DNA of 64,000 bases from Lactarius indigo. Its lineage: Eukaryota; Basidiomycota; Agaricomycetes; Russulales; Russulaceae. The notes beneath the pieces were generated by a model. That model ran no database searches. It saw only the letters and a list, made by a program, of their open reading frames with translations, and had not been told where the DNA came from. This document shows, in pieces, positions 57,394-64,000 of the stretch. Numbering within the stretch: the stretch's first letter is position 1; each line of letters starts with the position of its first letter. Position numbers and translations under genes: made by a program. The stretch spans positions 62,001-126,000 of the forward strand of contig JAFKAC010000131.1 of assembly GCA_025766275.1 (NCBI GenBank). The letters are read 5' to 3'.

Positions 57394-58632
57394 GATCACT
57401 GTGTATTCAGTTATTTCCCACAAGGTCACATTGCCATCTCACGCGCCTTGTGATCAATTCGTTCCGCCGCGTTCGCACCGAGTTCTCGAAGCCAAGATTT
57501 CGACCACATGATAACCTTCGTGATGGGGTGCCTGATATCCCGCAAATTTTGAGCCAAAAACAAATAAACAGGGATCAAAGGCGCACTGTTCCCGATTGAA
57601 CATGCATATGGTAATTGGAATATGGGCGTGTGAAAGGAGTGTCAGAGGTGCACCTCGTGGGACGCGAAATGGCATCCTGGCACTCCTTTCTTTACAGGCA
57701 CTGGATGGGAAGTTTTGGAGACTGGCCACGAACTTTGATAAATACAGTAGAACCTCGAAGAAACCCGCACGAGGCGCCCCGGCGTACCTGGAAGTTAGAA
57801 CTACCACATTTGCACTGGTGCCTAGCAGTACCAGGCTTGGTACCAGGTGCGAGCCAACCGATTGGTCAACTTGGTACGCAGGTGCTAGTGGGCCATGTGG
57901 CCACCACAATGTTATGTTTCTGTTCATGTCTGTTGGGCTTTGTGGAAACATCCACTTTCCTCCCACAATCATAGAGCATCAAGGTACAGTGTTAAACATC
58001 CATTACATAGTCATTCGTGGCGGGGACAGGACGCTCTTGGAACCATGCCCTGACGTGGACGTCACAACTTCCCCTTCCCCGCCGGAACACCACATTCCGA
58101 GAAGCGAACACAGAACCTAAGCGACTGGCCCCTGCTGTTGAAGACACCCCTTACTGCTGACCATTTTTTTTTCTCCGCGGTTGGGATGGGACACCCATTC
58201 GTAGTCACTACGTCACTACGGCTGGGACTGCATCGAAGCGACTCGACACCTGCCTCAACGACTCTCACAGGCGGTCTGGATGACTTCACTCTGCAATACA
58301 GACGGCCGTGCAATCGCCACCTCGGTGCCACTTCTGTCACTCGTTGGAGTATTCCCTCGCCCTGATGAACTTATTTCCGTGAGATAATCTAGAGTGAAGC
58401 CGGCCTTTCTGTCGGTCCGGTTACAAATTCTTCGCTTTTACAGCAGAGCTCGGGATCCGCACTTGAGCAGGGGCACTTGTCAATGTTGGCATTACGTGCG
58501 CTCGCCATTAATGCGACGCCTTCCCCATATGTCTGTCATCCAGGCTGGGTGGGGTATACAAAAAGCTTGCACAGGTCGTGCGCAAGCTTTGGTTTCTCTT
58601 CCCAGAACCCGTTACCCTCCTTTGGTCTCGTC
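57394..58632. other. 1.2-kb region, no intact gene; possible transposon end
   Basis: Overlapping frames on both strands without motifs. A sequence resembling a pogo/Tc1-type terminal repeat lies at 57745-57776. The right end must hold the promoter of the carboxypeptidase-like gene. Confidence 0.35.
57745..57776 (+). repeat. possible single terminal repeat of a pogo-like DNA transposon
   Basis: cagtagaacctcgaagaaac directly after a TA dinucleotide (57743-57744) resembles the CAGTAGAACCTCGATAAACC-type ends of fungal pogo/Fot elements. No second end was found nearby, so it may be a solo fragment or chance. Confidence 0.3.
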
Positions 58633-61600
58633 ATGGTCCCCATTTTCAAATGTACTGAGCTTATTGCCGTCCTCTCCTTAATGCTTGTGTATCAACCCCA
58701 GGGTTTCCCCTCTAGATATTTCCACGTAGCGGCAGCTGAAACAACAGCTACTGCGCGTCCTTCTGACCCCCCTTTCCAAAATTCAGTGGTCACTGTCACC
58801 GTCACTGTCGCTGCCACTGCCACGACCACACAGTCCGAGTCGAGCGCTTCCCTAACTTCTGCCCCAATCTCTAGTAACACCACTGTGTCGAGCTCTGCGC
58901 TGCCTACGAGTACCTTTGTTCCCCCCATCCCTTATCTCACACAGGGGCAGCTTCCCAACAGCTTTCCACAAAATACTACGGTGACGTCTGGGATAAATTT
59001 CGATACCTCATGGCAAGAATGTGAGATCTTCCGGTCCTTCCGAAGGAGAGAACGTGACCTTACGTTACCTTTTTTTAATTCTTTTCAGTCTATCGCGTGA
59101 CTCAAGGTCTACCAAATATCACTTTCCCCCTGGGCAATAACTATGCCGGAAATCTCCCCGTACAACGCTCTGGGCATCCGAACAATACGTTGTTCTTCTG
59201 GGGCTTTGAGAACAGAGTAGGATCCCTCACGGCGCCCGCCGGTCAGATACAGCTATCGCCCTGGCTGATCTGGTTGGGTGGTGGTGGAGGGTACGAATTC
59301 GATCTCCGTTCTTCGGTCTCCTTCTAATTCGAGATGAAGGCCAGGTTCATCGGGTTTGTTTACGTCTATGATCGCGGTAATGATGATACCAGCTTGTGTG
59401 GCCGAGTTGCAGTCACTGAATCTTAACTTATTGTCAGAATGGACCCATGTTGTTGCACCGTGACCTCACTATCTCCCAAAATCCGAATAGTCTATCCAAC
59501 CTCATGGATACCATTTGGGTCGATCAACCTGGTGAGTCAGAAACTGTTGGGTCTGCATGATGGACACCTGACTGCAAATCTCACACAAATTAGTTGGCAC
59601 TGGGTTTTCTACCGCTGACTCTACCGGATACGGTAAGTGTCCTTCTCCGTATGATGGCTAGCGCATTAACGAAAGGTCACAGCTAAGGACGAAAATGACG
59701 TGGCGTCTGACTTTGTACGTTTCCACGGTCCGACCACGAGCGACAGTGACTCTAAAAAATGGGAATTTTAGATCGGTTTCCTCTCTAATCTTGTCAAGAT
59801 ATTCCCTAGTCTGGCTACGCGACCTTTATACTTAGCTGGAGAGGACTATGCTGGTGTTTACATTGTATGTCTTTGCACAAATTCTTCCCAGACCACGAGA
59901 CGTATCTCCTTCAGTCGTACATTTCCGAGGCGTTGTTGGCGACTTCCAGTCCTCCCGTGATTCTTCAAAAAATTGTTATCGGAAATGGGATGTTATACGA
60001 TGTCTCCCAGTCTACGAATATCGCCACAGTGAGTGCTCGAAAGAGTAGTATTCTGTCTCGGATTGAACCAACGTCTCCGCAACAGACGAGCATCATCGGC
60101 TCATTCCCCCAATTGATAAAGTTCGACCAGGGCGTATTCGACGCCTTCCAATCCAAGTGCGTATATCCGCTCGCCAATCCATTCGGTTCACTGGTTAAAA
60201 CACGTCACAGGGCGCATCTTTGCGGCTACGACGTTAATCTGACATATCCGCAGCAGTCACCATTACCATACATTGAATCGACTGGTCGCGTTTCCTCCCT
60301 TTGGTCCTCTGTAGCCTCCCGTGCCCAGAAAACGGGTCTCTTGCAAAGGCGCAGCAAGCGTGATAGCTCCTTCAGCAGTCAATTAGACCCATATTATGGT
60401 TGCTCTATTTTCGACGAAGCTGTAGATTATGCCGCTAACTTCTCGTCCCCTTGGTGTACGTCTCATCTCGATTCTAGTGTTGATCCAATCTGGTCGCTAA
60501 TGCCCTTCACGCCCCAGCCCCCGGCATTTTTGATGTATGCACTGTCGTTAATATTGCCGATTCTCGCGTCAGACCTTCCTTTTTTCTAGCTCTTTGACGT
60601 AAGCGACGCCCTCAGCCCGCAACCGTCTATTGATGGTGGCATCTATTTCAATGGTACGTCCCTTTCTGGCGCGTGTCTTCTGATGGATTATCGATTGTGT
60701 ACTTGAAATAGCACTCCAAGTGCGTGGGGCGCTTCACGCGCCATTCAGCAAGAATTGGACGTCGATGGATCTGTACCCCTTTGGCTCGACTCTCAACTTT
60801 TGTGAGATAGTGTCCTTTTCCCGTGTCCATATATTTACTCACAGTTCTCTTAGCTTCTGCCGCCAACTTCTTCGGTGATCCCAGTGGGTAATTTCGTTGA
60901 TACAAATAACCAATGGATTCTGACCCTGGTCGATTATATCACAGGCCCTCCGTGAGCTATCAACTTTTCGTGACCACCCCCGTGATCCCATGCTGATGGT
61001 CGCACCAGACCCGCGACATTCTTTGATGACCTCGTCAGCACTGCAATTTCGAAGAACGTGGAAATCGTCTTGTACTCTAGCGGTAACAACGCGATTGCTC
61101 ATCATCGGAGCCTCGAGAGTAAGCATCACTTCTCTATCAAATCTCTCCCGTGTCCTAGCCAGCCGCTAACCGAAAATTCCTTTGGCATGAATAAATAGTT
61201 CTCATTCAGGTTACTCCGCTCCCGCTAATCGGACATTAGCCTCTTTTACTAACCCTACTTTCCTCTCTGACAGAACACAACCTTCGGAGGCACGCGGGGT
61301 TTCACGCGCAAGCCTTCGACACCGTGGGTAGATGACAGTGGCAACGTCGCCGGGATCATTCACCAAGAACGTGGGATCCTCTACGCTCTATTCGACAACG
61401 TCGGCTCCTTCACCCCACACGCCAACCCTACCGCCGTACGCATCCCTGCATTCCCCTTTGTTGCTCATACATACATATCGTGTGTCTAACGCCGCATCAT
61501 TATCAGGCCCACACGTTCTTCCGCCAATACGTGTTGAACTCAAACACGACCGGCTCTATCACGGTCGACTCGAACAACAAGCTCACCGTGTTCGGCGGAG

Positions 61601-61845
61601 AAGACCCCAACATTGCCGCCGACGCTCCACGTGTCGCAAGCAAGATATTCCTCGGCGCGGGTATCACGCAATCCACGCTCGTCGCGCCATCGCCGACCGT
61701 CGCCGCGTGGAAGAATTTCCTCAAGGAGGCGTCGATGAAGGCCTCTACATCGAGCGCTCAGAGTCGTCTTTCTTGGCCCGGGCGGTTTTGGCCCGGAGTT
61801 TTGGTTTTGTGCGCGTCATATTTGGCATTGGGCTCTGTGATATGA
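58633..61845 (+). CDS. Serine carboxypeptidase-like (S10) protein lacking catalytic Ser and His
   Basis: Secreted or cell-surface S10-fold protein. The start ATG at 58633 gives MVPIFKCTELIAVLSLMLVY, a signal peptide. A Thr/Ser/Val-rich spacer follows (VVTVTVTVAATATTTQSES). Fold landmarks: ITFPLGNNYAGNLPVQRSG, NTLFFWGFE, PWLIWL, NGPMLLHRDLTISQNPNSLS, DTIWVDQPVGTGFSTADSTG, RPLYLAGEDYAGVYI, SYISEALLATSS, VRGALHAPFSKNW, KNVEIVLYSGNND, FGGTRGFTRKPSTPWVDDSG, FTPHANPTAAHTFFRQYV. The nucleophile motif GESYAG reads GEDYAG, the usual GAGHLVP reads NVGSFTP, and the NGGPGSS loop is altered. The C-terminal hydrophobic segment (PGVLVLCASYLALGSVI) suggests a GPI signal or membrane anchor. More than ten introns. 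Family firm; activity doubtful. Confidence 0.8.
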
Positions 61846-62434
61846 CCCGTTTCCTCCCTCCTTTTTGGGTTCTAGGGTTTTATGGAAGGACCGTGGGTGC
61901 GTGGTAGAGGTATATTTATCCATAGATTTAATTCGTGTACGAAGATACCCTGCACTTGTCTTGTTTGTTACACCCTTGTAGTTCACAAAGCAGACTTGAT
62001 CTTATCCTTGACAAACATGTCGTACCTCACTAAAAGACATTCTTTTTTTTTTTTTGTTCTGGTCAGGAATGATATCCGTAAGACAAGTACGAAGTCACTA
62101 GCTACAGAAAACATGCGAGATATCTACAGAATTCCCCACAACCCCATAGTACCAAGGAATGACAAATGACCGCTGATGAGAGAAAGAAAGGGTTTGATAT
62201 TGCTAGCACAAAAAGGAGAAAAAGGAAAGAACCAAGAGCGAGAAACAGACAAGATAGGTGAATACTATGAATGCAGGGGTGGTGGTGTAGGATGTGATTG
62301 CTCCTCGTCCGTCAAGATCGTCAGACAATCGTAGACAATTGTGATCGTAGATGGAATGATACAAGTATACATACAATTTTGTTCGTCGAGTCGGCCTGAT
62401 CCAATTCGAAAACAGAAAAAAAGTGGGAACCGGG
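61846..62434. other. convergent intergenic spacer
   Basis: Between the 3' ends of the S10-like gene (+) and the phosphodiesterase (-). Contains a T run at about 62042-62055. No coding motifs. Confidence 0.45.
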
Positions 62435-64000
62435 CTAGCTATCGACACCCTGGCCGGCGTCGATAGCAACCTCTCGTCGGGCCGGTATGTCGCGGGGCCC
62501 GGGGCTCCATGAATAGCGATGGAAGCTGGGCCTCTTGCGTACGCCGACTTTGCACGCCGCACGGATAGCCGCGGCGCTACTCTCACTGCTACTCACACCT
62601 CCGCTCACGACGAGCCCGAGCGTATCACCGTGCGACGGAGCGAGCAAGCCAGTCCGTGTGGAAGGAGCATCGGAAAGTCCAACGGAATGAGACATGGAGG
62701 TGACGCTTGGGGACGGTGAACTAACGCTACTGGTGGGGAACGTGCTCCCAATGGAAAACGGTAAGTGAACAGTACCGATAGAGGGTGCGGTGGGGTGAGT
62801 GGGCGACGATGCACGAGATGAGTCGGTATCGGTCAGAACAGGGGCCAGGGTATCAGAAGTTGCTGAGTCGTGGACTGATAACCTATCACTCTGATCGATT
62901 CCTAGCCTGAAAGCGGTAGGAAGGGCCATGGGGAATGCAGAGACGTAGTCTTCGGGAGATTGGTGGGGTGAAAAGGAGCGGTCGCGTTCGTGCGTAGAGC
63001 GGCGAAGGGTATCACGGGAAGAGTCAGGACTGTCGTCTCGCAGAGTAAGTGATTGGATTCTCGCTTTCCACTTTGCTAGGTTCTCAGTGCAGTGGAGAGC
63101 GTATTCCGCAGTCTCTGAAAACACGGGTTAAATCAGAAAGGATTAGGGAACATCGGGGCTGACCAGGGATGCCAGAAGCCGTAAGATCGAACAGAGGTTT
63201 CGCGAAGGTTTCGATGAACCAAACTTGGGACTTGGCTTCGGACAGGGGGTCAACCTCTTCCTTCACTGATGGACTCAGGTGAAGGTGACGTTCAAGAGTG
63301 GCCTGCGATGTCCACTCTTCTTGAAGGACGGATGCCCAATGTTGTGAGACGTTAATAGGGCGACACTGGATGGTTATTTAGACAAGGTCGAGGGTCGACG
63401 GGTAGAGAAGTGTTCATTACCGGGTTACTTATATCTGCAGCTTTGATGAGCGCTTGGCAGACGAGAACCCTCATCGTCCAATGGTCTGCCTCTGCACCGT
63501 CAACAATTCGTTGGAAGCGTCCCATGAACTGTGCGTGGACGCGCATATCGGTAGCCAAGACAGTCTCCGCAAGCAATTTCCGAAAATGGGGCGTTGATTG
63601 AGAATTATCGAGCAGGAAGCCGAATCCCTGGCGTCGAAGGATGTGTAAAAGGAGGGTGTAGTGAAGTTGTTCTAAGGGAGAATTATGGTCATACAATGAT
63701 GATAATGGGGCTTGGGCATTTTTCTTCGTTCGTCGAATAATGAGATTAGCGGACGGCAGAAGAAGAAGAGCCAGCTCACCATGAAATTATTGGTGACACC
63801 GGGATGGCCGACATCGTGTCCAATGGAGGCAACGTACAAGCAAAATAAATCACAGGGAGTTAGACAATTTACGAGTGCCGGCTTTCCCGCGGTCTGTTTG
63901 GGCCTCCATATCCGAGCATCGGGCTCGAGAAGGATGGAGGCAGGAGGAACTCTGCCAGCGGAACAGAGGAACATGTGAATGGCTTGGAGTACATCAAGGG
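62435..64000 (-). CDS. 3',5'-cyclic nucleotide phosphodiesterase, PDE class I (5' partial)
   Basis: Hydrolyses cAMP (or cGMP) and so dampens PKA signalling. The window end cuts off the N-terminal part. Visible in order: ALVNCLTPCDLFCLYVASIG, metal-binding HDVGHPGVTNNF (HDxxHxGxxN signature), LYDHNSPLEQLHYTLLLHIL, LLAETVLATDMRVHAQFMGR, VCQALIKAADISNP followed after splicing by CRPINVSQHW, EAKSQVWFIETFAKPLFDLT, and ETAEYALHCTENLAKWKARI. All metal ligands of the HD domain are present. A C-terminal extension of about 190 Ser/Thr/Pro-rich residues ends at 62435. Introns lie near 63122-63165, 63367-63420 and 63672-63780. Confidence 0.9.

Noticed and set aside
57454..57972. Long open frames on both strands (119-174 codons)
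   Set aside because: Both strands are open at once and neither translation shows motifs or splice logic; treated as chance in GC-balanced DNA.

Overview
This window is nuclear DNA of a filamentous basidiomycete, most likely a mushroom-forming agaricomycete. The genes are densely interrupted by introns of about 45-75 bp with GT-AG borders, protein-coding genes lie on both strands with short spacers, and several genes belong to fungal families (SKT5-type chitin synthase activator, Sos7-like kinetochore protein, GPI8, TUP1 co-repressor, STRIPAK-type FHA protein). Several others look like agaricomycete-restricted uncharacterised families. I see no bacterial-type operons, no CRISPR array, no rRNA and no convincing tRNA.

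Layout. 1-4200: a 5'-cut FAD-linked (berberine-bridge-like) oxidoreductase with a 14-nt microexon, then an F-box/LRR protein. 4680-11080: four genes tied to pre-mRNA splicing (DNAJC17/Cwf23-type J protein, SmD1, SAP30BP/HCNGP-like, BUD13) around the GPI transamidase catalytic subunit GPI8. They are arranged as two tight divergent pairs. 11200-14500: a small four-exon gene of unknown function and the TUP1 co-repressor. 16300-20500: a tandem Sos7-like kinetochore gene and a kinesin-10 (KIF22/Kid-like) motor, 90 bp apart. 20500-27240: a gene-poor stretch with remnants of uncharacterised fungal families and an 18-bp G run.

27240-33300: mitochondrial-type asparaginyl-tRNA synthetase, a TEY MAP kinase of the Fus3/Kss1/ERK class, and a CCCH zinc-finger protein. 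33550-34890: a frame-broken pseudogene. 35590-49200: a housekeeping block with NOC4, eIF2-alpha, a CAP-Gly protein, a BTB protein, a tail-anchored FHA/coiled-coil (SLMAP-like) protein and a prenylated SKT5-like Sel1-repeat protein. 50126-50966: an 841-bp inverted-repeat transposable element with a TAA target duplication (PIF/Harbinger-like signature) holding a 93-codon reading frame. 51300-56400: two uncharacterised proteins, RNA polymerase I/III subunit AC19 and the YVH1/DUSP12 phosphatase. 56400-64000: degenerate sequence, a serine-carboxypeptidase homologue that has lost its catalytic Ser and His, and the C-terminal part of a 3',5'-cyclic nucleotide phosphodiesterase cut by the window end.

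Gene models were built by eye from six-frame reading, splice signals and recognised protein motifs. Internal splice borders are best estimates unless exact coordinates are given. Family names come from remembered motifs, not from a database search.
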